From positions 62,001 to 126,000 of the forward strand of contig JANWVC010000003.1 in the NCBI GenBank assembly GCA_025057755.1: a stretch of DNA of 64,000 nt, read 5' to 3'. The stretch's first letter is position 1, and the number at the start of each line of letters is the position of its first letter. Position numbers and translations under genes: made by a program. The stretch is from Limisphaera sp. (GTDB lineage Bacteria > Verrucomicrobiota > Verrucomicrobiia > Limisphaerales > Limisphaeraceae). This document shows, piece after piece, positions 34,994 to 44,106 of the stretch. Under the pieces are notes generated by a model. It saw only the letters and a program-made list of their open reading frames with translations, was not told the origin of the DNA and did no database searches.

Positions 34994-35877
34994 ATCCTCC
35001 GCCTCTAATGACCTGCGCCATGCGATTGAAACCACCGCAAACTCTCCGCCGCCCTCGGTGTGGAGCCGAGGTCCGAAAATACCTGCAAGTGCTAGGCCTC
35101 GGCTTTCAGAGCCATCTGGCATATCGCTTCAATTTTTTGGCCCGTGTCCTCTTTAGCCTCATCCCGCTTACTGCACTGCTGATGCTCTGGGAGACGATCT
35201 ACGCCGGACAAACTGCAGAAATGCTGGTGGGGGGGTATACCCGTTCGGAAATGCTTGCTTATTACCTCGTGGCCGCATGGGTTCACGCCCTTACGGCAGT
35301 AACCGAGGATGATTGGCAGATCGCGGCGGATATCCGTGACGGCAACATCAATCATCTTCTGGCGAAACCGGTCAACTATCTGGCCTACCGGCTCTGCTTG
35401 TTTGCCTCCGGACGAGTTGTATATGCAGGTGTTGCAGCGCTGCCGCTGGCCGGTTTTGTCTGGATATCCGGCCTTACGGTTTACGTCCCAACGGATCTTG
35501 CGGTGTGGATGTGGTTTGCTCTTTCGCTGGCGTTGACAGCCCTATTGCAGTTTTTCATCTCTTTTGCGCTGGCCATGCTCGCTTTCTGGGTGCTGGAGGT
35601 TTCCACTTTCATCTTTATCGTGTATGCTTTTGAATACATTGCCAGCGGTCATCTCTTTCCTCTCGACCTGTTGCCCGAGTCGTTGCGCTGGCTACTTCCA
35701 TTTACACCTTTTCCATACGAGCTGTATTTCCCTGTCAGCATCTATCTGGGCAAAACCACCGGCTCAGCCCTCGTTCGCGGGTTGGTCCTACAATGTGCCT
35801 GGGTCGGGATAAGTTGGTGGATGGCCTGGTGGGCCTGGCGCCGTGGCCTTCGGCGCTATGGGGCCGTTGGAGGCTGA
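34990..35877 (+). CDS. ABC-2 type transporter permease (first of a pair)
   Basis: 295 residues, six predicted membrane helices. The pattern matches the ABC2_membrane_6/DUF990 permeases: YLQVLGLGFQSHLAYRFNFL near the N-terminus, EMLAYYLVAAWVHAL, DIRDGNINHLLAKPVNYLAY and the conserved IASGHLFPLDLLPESLRWL loop (about 222-240). Such permeases normally come as a pair with one ATP-binding protein and export lipids, glycans or drugs. No ATPase gene is next to the pair. The ATG overlaps the lipoprotein stop by four bases. Confidence 0.75.
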   Translation: MNPPPLMTCAMRLKPPQTLRRPRCGAEVRKYLQVLGLGFQSHLAYRFNFLARVLFSLIPLTALLMLWETIYAGQTAEMLVGGYTRSEMLAYYLVAAWVHALTAVTEDDWQIAADIRDGNINHLLAKPVNYLAYRLCLFASGRVVYAGVAALPLAGFVWISGLTVYVPTDLAVWMWFALSLALTALLQFFISFALAMLAFWVLEVSTFIFIVYAFEYIASGHLFPLDLLPESLRWLLPFTPFPYELYFPVSIYLGKTTGSALVRGLVLQCAWVGISWWMAWWAWRRGLRRYGAVGG

Positions 35878-35880
35878 GTG

Positions 35881-36735
35881 ATGAACGTGATTCCGCCACC
35901 ATCCGGGTTCCCGCAAAGCCGCTGGCCTTCACTCCGTGATCAGATCCGGCGTTACCTCCAGATTTATGTCGCATTGTGGCGCAATTCAGTGACACGTGAA
36001 ATGACGTTTAAAACCAATTTTTTGCTCTGGATCGTGGTAGAATTGCTCTGGTTTGCTCTCCAGCTCTGTTTTATCGAGGTTATCTATCTCCACACAGACG
36101 CCATCGGCACATGGACACGATGGGAAGTGATTCTGCTGGTGGGCACGAGCCACTGCATCCAAGAGATCTTTCAAGCATTTTTTCTCATCAACTGCGCCAA
36201 TCTCAGCGATCTGGTCCGGACCGGCAAGCTGGACTTTCTCCTGCTTCAACCGGTCAATGCGCGGTTTTTGGTTTCGTTGCGGCAAGTGGATCTGGGCAGC
36301 TTCGTGAATGCTGGCATTGCCCTGGTGGTAATGGTCTATGCCATGGACCACCTCGACCTCCAGATCACGCCGTTTCGGGTCCTGACCTTCACTGCACTCT
36401 GTTTATGTGGCATTTTGATCCACTATTCCCTGATGTTCCTACTGGCGGCTATCAGCTTCTGGACCATTAAGGCGCAAGGCATTGTCTGGGGTTATTACAA
36501 TCTATTCCAACTGGCTCGAATGCCGGACGAGGCCTTCCGCGGCATGTTTCGCTTCGTCTTCACGTTTATATTTCCCGTGCTCCTAGTTACCAATGTCCCA
36601 GTGCGAGTTCTCATTGAGAAACTGGATCAACCGGCCTGGGCGCTCACAATGGTCCTGATGGCCGCGCTCTGCCTGGTCCTGTCTGAAGCAGGCTGGCGGG
36701 TGTCACTGCGACACTACACAAGCGCCAGTTCTTAA
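35881..36735 (+). CDS. ABC-2 type transporter permease (second of a pair)
   Basis: About 284 residues from ATG 35881 (a GTG precedes it directly). Six membrane helices; same family as the gene before: YLQIYVALWRNSVTREMTFK, NFLLWIVVELLWFALQLCFI, LVRTGKLDFLLLQPVNARFL and a C-terminal helix pair. The two permeases probably form a heterodimer. The gene starts three bases after its partner's stop and ends the plus-strand row, facing the convergent trmH-type gene. Substrate unknown. The missing ATPase must be encoded elsewhere. Confidence 0.75.
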   Translation: MNVIPPPSGFPQSRWPSLRDQIRRYLQIYVALWRNSVTREMTFKTNFLLWIVVELLWFALQLCFIEVIYLHTDAIGTWTRWEVILLVGTSHCIQEIFQAFFLINCANLSDLVRTGKLDFLLLQPVNARFLVSLRQVDLGSFVNAGIALVVMVYAMDHLDLQITPFRVLTFTALCLCGILIHYSLMFLLAAISFWTIKAQGIVWGYYNLFQLARMPDEAFRGMFRFVFTFIFPVLLVTNVPVRVLIEKLDQPAWALTMVLMAALCLVLSEAGWRVSLRHYTSASS

Positions 36736-36802
36736 CCCCACCGCCGGTCCGTGGCCCGAGGTCTGTTGGCTGATCTCGGTCGGTTAAGCTTGGCTTCTTT
36801 TA

Positions 36803-37639
36803 TTAGATCCGGCCTCTCTGCCGACATGCCTCGTATAGAAACACAGCCGTGGCGCTGCCCACATTCAGAGAATCGACCTCCGGAGACATGGGGATAGCCA
36901 CTATTTGGTCGCAAATCCGAACCACGGCCTCTGACAAACCCTCGCCTTCACTGCCAAACACAAGACAACAATCGCCACGCAAGTCGGCTCGGGACAGAGG
37001 GATTGCCTCCGGTCGCGGATGCGCCGCGATGCAGCGCACCCCGTTTGCTTGCAACAACTGTAGCGAGTAGGTCAATCGCACCGCTTCCACCACCGGCATC
37101 TGAAAGACCGTGCCCATGGAGGTTCGCACCGCCCGCCGCAACCACGGACTGCTGCACGTTTCACCTACCACGATCCCCTGCACCCCAAACGCGGCACTGT
37201 TGCGGACCAATACACCGACATTTTCGGCGTTGGATAAACCCTCCATTGCCACCCATAAACGAGGTCTCGCAGTGTGCTGCAGCCACTCTTCCAAAGACCG
37301 AGGCGGGGGAATGCGCGCCACAGCCAGCAGCCCTTGGTACATACTAAACCCTGTCAAGGTTTCCAGAAGGGATTTTTCCGCGACGAACACGCGGATCCGC
37401 TCCGGGCGCCGCTCCAACGCTGGTGCCAAGATGTCAAGCCATCTCGGCGGCAGTAGCATGGAGACAATTTCCAAATTTGAATTCAACAATCGGCGAACCA
37501 CCTTTTCCCCCTCCGCCACGAACAAATTCAAGGCCCGATGCGTTGCGTCCCACCGCAGGGTGCGATAAGGCCGCAACTCCGGCCGATCGAGATCCCTCAA
37601 TAACTCCACTTGGTACATGACACGCAGGTCTGTTGTCAC
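36803..37639 (-). CDS. TrmH/SpoU-family RNA methyltransferase
   Basis: 278 residues from a GTG at 37639 that overlaps the DUF2835 stop (GTGA); an ATG at 37618 is a good alternative. An N-terminal SpoU substrate-binding domain is followed by the knotted SPOUT domain with motif 1 LSNAENVGVLVRNSAAFG, motif 2 LVFGSEGEGLS and motif 3 IPMSPEVDSLNVGSATAVFL. It should 2'-O-methylate a ribose in tRNA or 23S rRNA using SAM. The exact site cannot be told. Confidence 0.88.
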   Translation of the reverse strand: MTTDLRVMYQVELLRDLDRPELRPYRTLRWDATHRALNLFVAEGEKVVRRLLNSNLEIVSMLLPPRWLDILAPALERRPERIRVFVAEKSLLETLTGFSMYQGLLAVARIPPPRSLEEWLQHTARPRLWVAMEGLSNAENVGVLVRNSAAFGVQGIVVGETCSSPWLRRAVRTSMGTVFQMPVVEAVRLTYSLQLLQANGVRCIAAHPRPEAIPLSRADLRGDCCLVFGSEGEGLSEAVVRICDQIVAIPMSPEVDSLNVGSATAVFLYEACRQRGRI

Positions 37640-37884
37640 AGTCCGGGCGCCGTCCCCAGCGGGGGATGCAACCGATCCAACCGGGCATTCCGAAACTGCG
37701 CGTCACAGGTTAGGACAAATCGTCCCCGAATACCCTCGGGCCTTAGGTAGGGTTGCAGCAACCGCGCTGGAAATTCCACAACCAGTCCCTGATGCGAACG
37801 CACCCGGACCGACCGTGCCTCCCCGCGGTACCAAGCCAAGAATTCTTCCGGACTCAGATCCAGATCAAATTCAAAACGTGGCAT
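37636..37884 (-). CDS. DUF2835 family protein
   Basis: 82 residues from ATG 37884 (the frame extends to 37941 without useful sequence). It matches DUF2835: FEFDLDLSPEEFLAWYRGEA, VRSHQGLVVEFPARLLQPYL and GIRGRFVLTCDAQFRNARLD. The family consists of small uncharacterised proteins. It lies between walJ (28 bases upstream) and the methyltransferase gene (four-base overlap), so the three form one operon. Confidence 0.8.
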   Translation of the reverse strand: MPRFEFDLDLSPEEFLAWYRGEARSVRVRSHQGLVVEFPARLLQPYLRPEGIRGRFVLTCDAQFRNARLDRLHPPLGTAPGL

Positions 37885-37912
37885 GCGGTCCTGTCCTGTC
37901 TCCGCATTATTC

Positions 37913-38689
37913 CTACAACACCAGCGTGGGCGACGGTTCATCCTGTCTAGTGACCGTCACCTCAATGTGACGGGCCCCCAACTGGTCGATTCTCCCGCGA
38001 ATCACGGACAAGGCCAGTTCAGGTCGGTTACAGTCCCGGCTCAGATGCGCCAAATACAAGTGCTGCAACTCTTCTGTGAGCACCTGTTCCAATCCGTCCG
38101 CAGCTGCATCATTCGACAAGTGTCCATGCCGACTCAAAATCCGCTGTTTCAAACTCCATGGCCGATGTGGGCACTCTTGAAGCATGCGAACGTCGTGATT
38201 GGTCTCCAGGACCAACACCCGGGCTTTTCGGACCCGCTCCCCCACCAGCCTCGTAAAATGGCCCAGATCTGTGGCAAAGGCGACTGAACCCGAGGCGGTG
38301 CGCAGCACGAATCCGACCGGGTCCTGCGCGTCGTGCGGAACGGCAAAGCTTTCGACAACCACATCGCCAATCTCAAATGCCGACCCAGTCACAAATAATC
38401 GGAAATCCAGAGAACTCTCACACACTCGCAGGATCTCCTCGGCCGTGGCGCGATTACAATACACAGGCAGGCCCAACTTGCCCGCCAATCCGGCCAAACC
38501 GGCAATATGATCCGTATGCTCGTGGGTGATCAGGATCCCATGCAAGGTTTCCGGCGCCCGACCGATGCGCGCCAGACGCATGCGGATCTGCCGGGGTGAA
38601 AACCCGGCATCAATCAACAACCGGGTTTCATTCGTTTCCAGGTAAGCGCAATTGCCGGCCGAACCACTGCCCAAAATCGTGAACTGCAC
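37913..38689 (-). CDS. Metallo-beta-lactamase fold hydrolase, WalJ/YycJ-like
   Basis: About 258 residues from a GTG at 38689, where the homology starts (QFTILGSGSAGNCAYLETNE). Metal-binding motif GILITHEHTDHIAGLAGLAG (HxHxDH), later His/Asp residues AVPHDAQDPVG and FATDLGHFT, then NHDVRML, SRHGHLSNDAAADGL and YLAHLSRDCN, as in the YycJ group. Those proteins are probably 5'-3' nucleases or related to DNA repair and cell-wall control in Firmicutes. Here the function is unproven. The open frame to 38848 upstream has no homology and is not used. Confidence 0.82.
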   Translation of the reverse strand: MQFTILGSGSAGNCAYLETNETRLLIDAGFSPRQIRMRLARIGRAPETLHGILITHEHTDHIAGLAGLAGKLGLPVYCNRATAEEILRVCESSLDFRLFVTGSAFEIGDVVVESFAVPHDAQDPVGFVLRTASGSVAFATDLGHFTRLVGERVRKARVLVLETNHDVRMLQECPHRPWSLKQRILSRHGHLSNDAAADGLEQVLTEELQHLYLAHLSRDCNRPELALSVIRGRIDQLGARHIEVTVTRQDEPSPTLVL

Positions 38690-39315
38690 AGCCACACCAC
38701 GACGGTAGAAACCCTGCTCAAACCGCGCAAACGTTTTATGTAGGCCGCACCACACCCGCACGCCTACCTGTTTGGCAGGTCGCGCCTGCGCATGGCCAAG
38801 GTTGGAGTGCGCTGGTGCGCTGCCGGCCGAGACTCCCACACGCGCCAACAGTCTAGCCAGCTACATCACCGGATACGCCAAGGCCGGTCTGACGCGGCTC
38901 TCTACTGAAGGTCGGTATTTCAGTGGATATTTCAGGCATTGCAGCGCTGCATGAATCAAAGTAGACCCACCCGGATGCTCCCTCCCCGTGGAAGACCAGC
39001 TTTTACCTTCCCCCTCATCAGATTGCGTAAAGCTCCGCCCACACCGAGTCGCGGGTCGCCTCACGGCTGACAGAGTTGCATGGATGCAGTCCGAATCGGT
39101 CTCGAACGAATGCGAAACGGACTTCTTTAACCATGGACAGACGATCGCGTACTAGGAGTCTCACTTTCTTGTGGAAACCTTACGATTCAATCGGTTGTTG
39201 CCTTTGGCAGACTGGCTGAGTAGGCATATTGAAGGCATCCGCGATTGGCGGGACGACCGGATGACTTGGTTCGGACCAGCCGGCCGGAATCGACTCATGC
39301 ATTGAGGAACCAGTC
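38690..39315. other. Divergent intergenic region, about 625 bases
   Basis: Between walJ (minus) and the fumarase-like gene (plus). It contains one curious open stretch at 39171-39305 (described separately). A short plus-strand frame at 38951-39070 has no features. A ribosome site TTGAGGAA precedes ATG 39316. Confidence 0.4.
39171..39305 (+). CDS. Possible 44-residue ORF before the fumarase-like gene
   Basis: GTG start, no other start available. The peptide has a protein-like tail with many Trp and Arg residues (HIEGIRDWRDDRMTWFGPAG) and stops ten bases before the next ATG. It could be a small coupled gene, a leader, or the surviving 3' end of a decayed gene. I do not recognise it; confidence is low. 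Confidence 0.2.
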   Translation: METLRFNRLLPLADWLSRHIEGIRDWRDDRMTWFGPAGRNRLMH

Positions 39316-39891
39316 ATGATCAGCTTACAAACGCCACTCAGTGAGAGCCAAATTCGTGCCTTGCGCGTGGGGGACGAGGTTTCGTTGACAGGCGTTGTGT
39401 ACACTGGGCGCGACATGGTTCACAAATATCTTTATGAAGGCGGACAACTTCCGTCCGGTGTCGACTTGCGTGACGGCGTCCTGTACCATTGCGGTCCCGT
39501 GATGCTACGCGAACCGGACGGGTCTTGGCGATGTGCTGCTGCCGGTCCCACGACTTCCGCGCGTGAAGAGCCCTATCAAGCTGAGATCATCCGGAAATTC
39601 GGCGTTCGAGCCATCATCGGCAAGGGTGGCATGGGTGCCCGCACGTTGGGAGCGTGCAAAGAGTACGGCGCCGTGTATCTGCATGCCGTTGGCGGCGCTG
39701 CCCAGGTGCTGGCCGAGTGCGTGCGTCGGGTTCGAGGCGTGTATTTTTTGGAGGAATTTGGAGCACCCGAGGCTATCTGGGTCCTGGAGGTTTCAGATTT
39801 TCCGGCAGTGGTGACGATGGATGCGCATGGTCGGTCGCTCCACGATGAGATTTACGAGCGCAGTCGGTCGGAACTCCTTAAACGCCTTTGA
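39316..39891 (+). CDS. Fumarase/tartrate dehydratase beta-subunit type protein
   Basis: 191 residues. It matches the C-terminal (beta) half of class I Fe-S hydratases: LRVGDEVSLTGVVYTGRDMV, LPSGVDLRDGVLYHCGPVM, AGPTTSAREEPYQAEIIRKF, GKGGMGARTLGACKEYGAVY and LEEFGAPEAIWVLEV. In two-subunit fumarases (FumA-like split forms, TtdAB) the alpha subunit carries the 4Fe-4S cluster. No alpha gene lies next to it, so the partner must be elsewhere or the protein acts alone. The ATG has GAGGA eight bases upstream. Confidence 0.85.
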   Translation: MISLQTPLSESQIRALRVGDEVSLTGVVYTGRDMVHKYLYEGGQLPSGVDLRDGVLYHCGPVMLREPDGSWRCAAAGPTTSAREEPYQAEIIRKFGVRAIIGKGGMGARTLGACKEYGAVYLHAVGGAAQVLAECVRRVRGVYFLEEFGAPEAIWVLEVSDFPAVVTMDAHGRSLHDEIYERSRSELLKRL

Positions 39892-39995
39892 ACCCGACTA
39901 GCTGGAATGGGAAAAGGATTAGCGCATCTCGTTCACAAGCTTTCCCTTGCTTCCACACTGTTACTCAACACCGTGTCCATGGCGCACATCTTCGA

Positions 39996-41798
39996 TCACC
40001 AGCCCACCTGCTGACCTTGGTTCTGGCGCCGTAAAAAATCCAGCAAGGGGGCATAGTACTCGACCATGAAGCGAGCCGAAAGGTCCTGCCCTGTGGCCTG
40101 CCGGATGAGGTCTCGCCAGGGCCGCGTTGCTCCAGGCCGCATCAGTTCTAATAAGAATTCGCCGGCTTCGCGGCGTCCATAGAAGTCTGCCTGCCGTGGA
40201 TCCTGGCCCAAGCGCCGTGCCAAATGAGCGTGCAATTGGTACTTGATCAAAAACGCATGGGCGTATTTGTAGTACTCCCCCGGATCATCGTTGATATGCG
40301 TCTTGGTGGCGGCGTCGCAAAACTCCTCACCACGCGGGGCAGGGGGTGCAATGCCCTGGTAGCGTTGGACATAATGCCACCATCGCTGATTTAACTGATC
40401 AGCCGGCAGATCAAGTTCATAAAAATCATGTTCCCATGATGCCATCACGCCGGCTGCCCAGGGAATGAACACGACCTGATCCAAGGCCGCTTGCAGAAGC
40501 CAGCGCGGATCGTTCGGGTCCAATCTTTCAGGCCAAAGCCTCAATCGCTTTAGGTATGGCGCTTGGACCGTCGGAGTGGCAAGGGTCTCTGCCATCGCCT
40601 CATGCATCGCCGGGCTGGCGCCACGCCGGAGCAGAAATGGCACCTCGCGGTTTGCATACGCAAGGAAATAGAAAACATGCCCCAATTCGTGATGTGCGGT
40701 CGCAAACCACTGAAAGGTAGGTCGAACATTCATCAGCGACCGTACATCCGTCTCTAGGTCTATATGCCAAGCGGACGCGTGCGTGTTCTTCTTCCGAGGG
40801 CTGTCACTCGGAAGTTCATAGAGATCCGACTGTTCCCAGAAGCTCTCCGGCACTTTGGGCAAACCCAGCGATTCGCCGTAGGCCACCGCCTGACGGACGA
40901 GCCATTCCGAAGGTAATTTTCGAAACAGCGGGTCGAGATCAAAGCCTTCCACCAGCCCCGGCCATTCCTGTCCCCACCGATTGGGCAGCCAGTGCGCTGG
41001 GATAAGCCGGGGCACCGGCTGGCCGTAACGTTCCGCCAAACGACGCCGTGCCCACGTGTGCAACTGCTCGTACAAGGGCCGTATTTCATGCACGAGGCGC
41101 TCATTGAATGACCGCAATTCGGAAACCGACATGCCAAAGTGCGCTGCCCGCAGGGCGTAATAGGAGCTAAACCCCATTTCACGTGCCAGACGATTTCGCA
41201 AATCCCGCAAGCGCACCAATCCCTCCTTCAAGGCCACGCCAGATTGCTTGGAAGCCTCCCACACGGCCAGCCGCTCGGCAACGTTGGTGCTGGTCAACAA
41301 CAGGTCATCGATTTGGTTGGGCGTCAAACGACGAGGTTCTGCCGCGCCTGGCGGCGTCCACCGAAACTCAAATCCGTCCAAAATAGCACTTTGGCGTGCT
41401 TCGGCTGCCACCCGTTCTCGAACCAGTTCGGGCCTGGTGCCCGGACATTCGGCTGCCAAAAGCAACATGATCTCCAATTGACGTCGTACCAGTGCATCGT
41501 TTGCAGCCGGACTTTGCAACAGGCTGCGGCATTTTTCGATCACCCACGGGCTGCCCAAGTATTCCGCCAGAGCTGCCTCTGCGCCGATGCGCCGCCCGGT
41601 ATGCTCGGGTCGAACATCTGTAGCCGCCAACCATTGCGCCTCCTGAGCAACGCGGTACAAACGCTGGTAGGTCGCGTTGTAAAAGTCCAAAAACGAGCGC
41701 GCTTCCATCTCCGAATCCTGTGCGCCTGAGGCCATGCAAGCCCCCACGATGCCCGAAAGGGCGAAGCGTGATCGCAGCAAGGAGCCGATCATGTACAT
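39996..41798 (-). CDS. M2 family metallopeptidase (ACE-like dipeptidyl carboxypeptidase)
   Basis: About 600 residues. N-terminal signal peptide (RFALSGIVGACMASGAQ), then an all-helical peptidase. The zinc site is ATAHHELGHVFYFL (HExxH near 366-371), with the third ligand in AMHEAMAETLATP (about 395). WHIDLETDVR and PGEYYKYAHAFLIKYQLHAH are typical of angiotensin-converting enzyme relatives. It should act in the periplasm, removing C-terminal dipeptides. The frame begins MYMIGS; the second Met may be the true start. The gene is divergent from the radical SAM gene with only about 76 bases between starts. Confidence 0.85.
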   Translation of the reverse strand: MYMIGSLLRSRFALSGIVGACMASGAQDSEMEARSFLDFYNATYQRLYRVAQEAQWLAATDVRPEHTGRRIGAEAALAEYLGSPWVIEKCRSLLQSPAANDALVRRQLEIMLLLAAECPGTRPELVRERVAAEARQSAILDGFEFRWTPPGAAEPRRLTPNQIDDLLLTSTNVAERLAVWEASKQSGVALKEGLVRLRDLRNRLAREMGFSSYYALRAAHFGMSVSELRSFNERLVHEIRPLYEQLHTWARRRLAERYGQPVPRLIPAHWLPNRWGQEWPGLVEGFDLDPLFRKLPSEWLVRQAVAYGESLGLPKVPESFWEQSDLYELPSDSPRKKNTHASAWHIDLETDVRSLMNVRPTFQWFATAHHELGHVFYFLAYANREVPFLLRRGASPAMHEAMAETLATPTVQAPYLKRLRLWPERLDPNDPRWLLQAALDQVVFIPWAAGVMASWEHDFYELDLPADQLNQRWWHYVQRYQGIAPPAPRGEEFCDAATKTHINDDPGEYYKYAHAFLIKYQLHAHLARRLGQDPRQADFYGRREAGEFLLELMRPGATRPWRDLIRQATGQDLSARFMVEYYAPLLDFLRRQNQGQQVGW

Positions 41799-41874
41799 TC
41801 AATCTAAAGAAGCCAACCCTCTCGGACAAATCGGAAATCGCACATTCGGTCAGGCTGCGCTAAGTTCTGTCTGC

Positions 41875-43482
41875 ATGGCAGACATTGTGCTTGCCACGTT
41901 GAATGCGAAATACATCCATGCTGCTTTCGGGCTGCGGTACCTGATGGCCAACCTGGGGGACTTGCAGCATGCAACGCGTCTTCTCGAGTTTGATATCAAC
42001 CGGCGGCCGGTTGATATCGCCGAGACCATTCTCGAAGCAGAACCGCGCGTGGTTGGCCTCGGGGTTTATATCTGGAATGTGAGCGCCACCACAGAGGTGG
42101 TTCGACTGCTCAAATGCCTGCGACCGAATCTGAAGGTCGTCCTGGGCGGGCCCGAAGTCAGCTATGAGACCAACCAACAAGTCATTGCGCAACTGGCCGA
42201 TTACGTCATTTGTGGCGAAGCCGACCTGGCTTTTCCCCGTCTGGTCCGACAAATCCTGCAGGGCTGTGCCCCACCCCATCGGATCTTACAGGCGCCTCTC
42301 CCTGACCTGCATCAGGTTGTGTTGCCCTATGATTGGTATACCGATGAAGACCTCGCACATCGGATCCTCTACGTGGAGGCATCGCGCGGTTGCCCGTTCT
42401 CATGTGAATTCTGTTTATCTTCACTCGACATCCCGGTGCGAACTTTTCCCCTGAATGCGTTCTTAAACGCGCTTCAGCGGTTGTTGGACCGAGGGGCGCG
42501 CCATTTCAAATTCGTAGATCGGACGTTCAACCTAAACCTGCAAGTGGCCCGGTCCATTCTCGAGTTTTTGCTGCAACGACATCGGGAGGGGCAATTTTAC
42601 CACTTCGAGATGATCCCGGACCGACTGCCGCCGGAACTGCGCGAGGTCATCCGCCAGTTTCCGCCCGGCTCTCTTCAATTCGAGGTCGGGATTCAAACGT
42701 TCAACCCGGACGTGGCTGCGCGCATTTCGCGTCGCCAAAACTATGCTCGGCTGGAAGAAAACCTGCGCTGGCTCCGTGAACACACCGGTGTGCATATTCA
42801 CGCCGACCTCATTGCCGGCCTGCCCGGCGAATCGGTGGAAAGCTTTGCCGCAGGCTTCGATCGGCTGATTGCGTTGCAACCCCACGAGATCCAGTTTGGC
42901 ATTCTTAAGAGATTGCGCGGCACGCCAATCGTACGGCACGACGCCGAATGGGGCATGATCTACAATCCCCACCCACCTTATGAAATCCTAGAAAACAAGC
43001 TCATCGACTTTGCCACCATGCAGCGGCTCCGCCGATTCGCCCGTTATTGGGATTTGGTGGCCAACAGTGGCCACTTCCTTGAAACCACGCCCCGCATTTG
43101 GAGGCGCAACGGCTCGCCCTTTTACGCTTTCCTAAATTGGAGCGACTGGCTCTATGGCAGAATCGGACGTACAGATGCCATTGCCCTGCCCCGCTTGGCC
43201 CAACACCTTTTCGAATACTTGACGACCGTGAGCGGACTGAATCCTCAAGACGTCGCGGACAGTCTCGCGCGCGATTTTATCCGGTCCGGACACCCGGACC
43301 TACCTCCCTCTATTCGCCGCTTTGTTTCGGACCCCATGCGGGGAGCGGGTCTCAAGCGGCACGCTGCATGTATTCCGCGCAGGCAGGCACGACATCAGCC
43401 GCCCGCTACCCAATCTGCGCCACCCATGCAACCGCCTCTGCAAGAAACCGTAAGAGGTCCATCGGACCCATCGGGGAGATGA
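41875..43482 (+). CDS. B12-binding domain radical SAM protein (DUF4080)
   Basis: About 535 residues from ATG 41875; an upstream frame to 41734 overlaps the divergent peptidase. An N-terminal cobalamin-binding Rossmann domain (about 1-140: LATLNAKYIHAAFGLRYLMA, GLGVYIWN, LGGPEVSYE) is followed by a radical SAM barrel with CPFSCEFC (about 173-180), and RTFNLNLQVARSILEFLL and FEVGIQTFNP. The C-terminal third (ILENKLIDFATMQRLRRFAR, FYAFLNWSDWLYGRI) matches DUF4080. Such proteins perform unknown methylations or rearrangements. The Pro/Gln-rich last 40 residues seem disordered. Confidence 0.82.
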   Translation: MADIVLATLNAKYIHAAFGLRYLMANLGDLQHATRLLEFDINRRPVDIAETILEAEPRVVGLGVYIWNVSATTEVVRLLKCLRPNLKVVLGGPEVSYETNQQVIAQLADYVICGEADLAFPRLVRQILQGCAPPHRILQAPLPDLHQVVLPYDWYTDEDLAHRILYVEASRGCPFSCEFCLSSLDIPVRTFPLNAFLNALQRLLDRGARHFKFVDRTFNLNLQVARSILEFLLQRHREGQFYHFEMIPDRLPPELREVIRQFPPGSLQFEVGIQTFNPDVAARISRRQNYARLEENLRWLREHTGVHIHADLIAGLPGESVESFAAGFDRLIALQPHEIQFGILKRLRGTPIVRHDAEWGMIYNPHPPYEILENKLIDFATMQRLRRFARYWDLVANSGHFLETTPRIWRRNGSPFYAFLNWSDWLYGRIGRTDAIALPRLAQHLFEYLTTVSGLNPQDVADSLARDFIRSGHPDLPPSIRRFVSDPMRGAGLKRHAACIPRRQARHQPPATQSAPPMQPPLQETVRGPSDPSGR

Positions 43483-44029
43483 GCGGAGTCGAAATTTGTC
43501 TATATACCACCCTCCTACACGGCCTCCGCCGACCCATGAAACACCAGCTTGGCCGTCGCTGGCCTTCCCGGGGATTTGCATCTTGCCATTCACGTCATTC
43601 ATCCACCCGAACCGATTCTAGGAGGAATCAACTGCCTGCGAACCGAAGATGCTCCTGAAGTGACCCAGGTCCAACTCGCCGTCATAAAGGCGCTGTCTGG
43701 TAGCGCCACTAGTGTATCCACGGTCAGGAAGGAGCATGCAACCGGGTTTCGCGTCAGGTTACGCTGACTTAGAACAATCAGAACGAACCAACCCATGGGC
43801 CCCGCAACGGTCTCTCGACCGTCGTCTGCAGAGCGGTGTCACAAAAACCAAATCTTGCCGATTCCAGCATTCGCGTCATAGTGAATGGGCAGAAGCTCCA
43901 AGCAGCGGGGCGTCCTTACCATAGCAAAGGCGGCCGCATAGGACGTTCGGCTCGCAGCCAGGGGCGAGCGCCGGCTCAAGGTGGGCATCCATTCGCCCGC
44001 CTGAAACAACGGTGCCGGCGGCAGTTGAC
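43483..44029. other. About 550 bases without a recognisable gene
   Basis: Between the radical SAM gene and tRNA-Arg. Only short frames; the longest (43549-43767, plus) has no known motif. The tRNA promoter should be at the right end. Confidence 0.4.
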
Positions 44030-44106
44030 GCGCCCGTAGCTCAGTTGGACAGAGCATCTGCCTTCTAAGCAGGTGGTCGCAGGTTCGAATCCTGCCGGGC
44101 GCGCCA
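44030..44106 (+). tRNA. tRNA-Arg (anticodon UCU)
   Basis: Full cloverleaf of 77 nt. Acceptor GCGCCCG pairs with CGGGCGC, D-arm GCTC...GAGC, anticodon loop CTTCTAA with anticodon TCT (44064-44066), T-arm GCAGG-TTCGAAT-CCTGC, discriminator G and an encoded CCA. It reads AGA/AGG codons. Confidence 0.95.

Noticed and set aside
43728..43745. GGTCAGGAAGGAGCATGC, slightly like the SRP RNA loop
   Set aside because: The essential GGAAGGAAGCA context with a flanking stem is not present.
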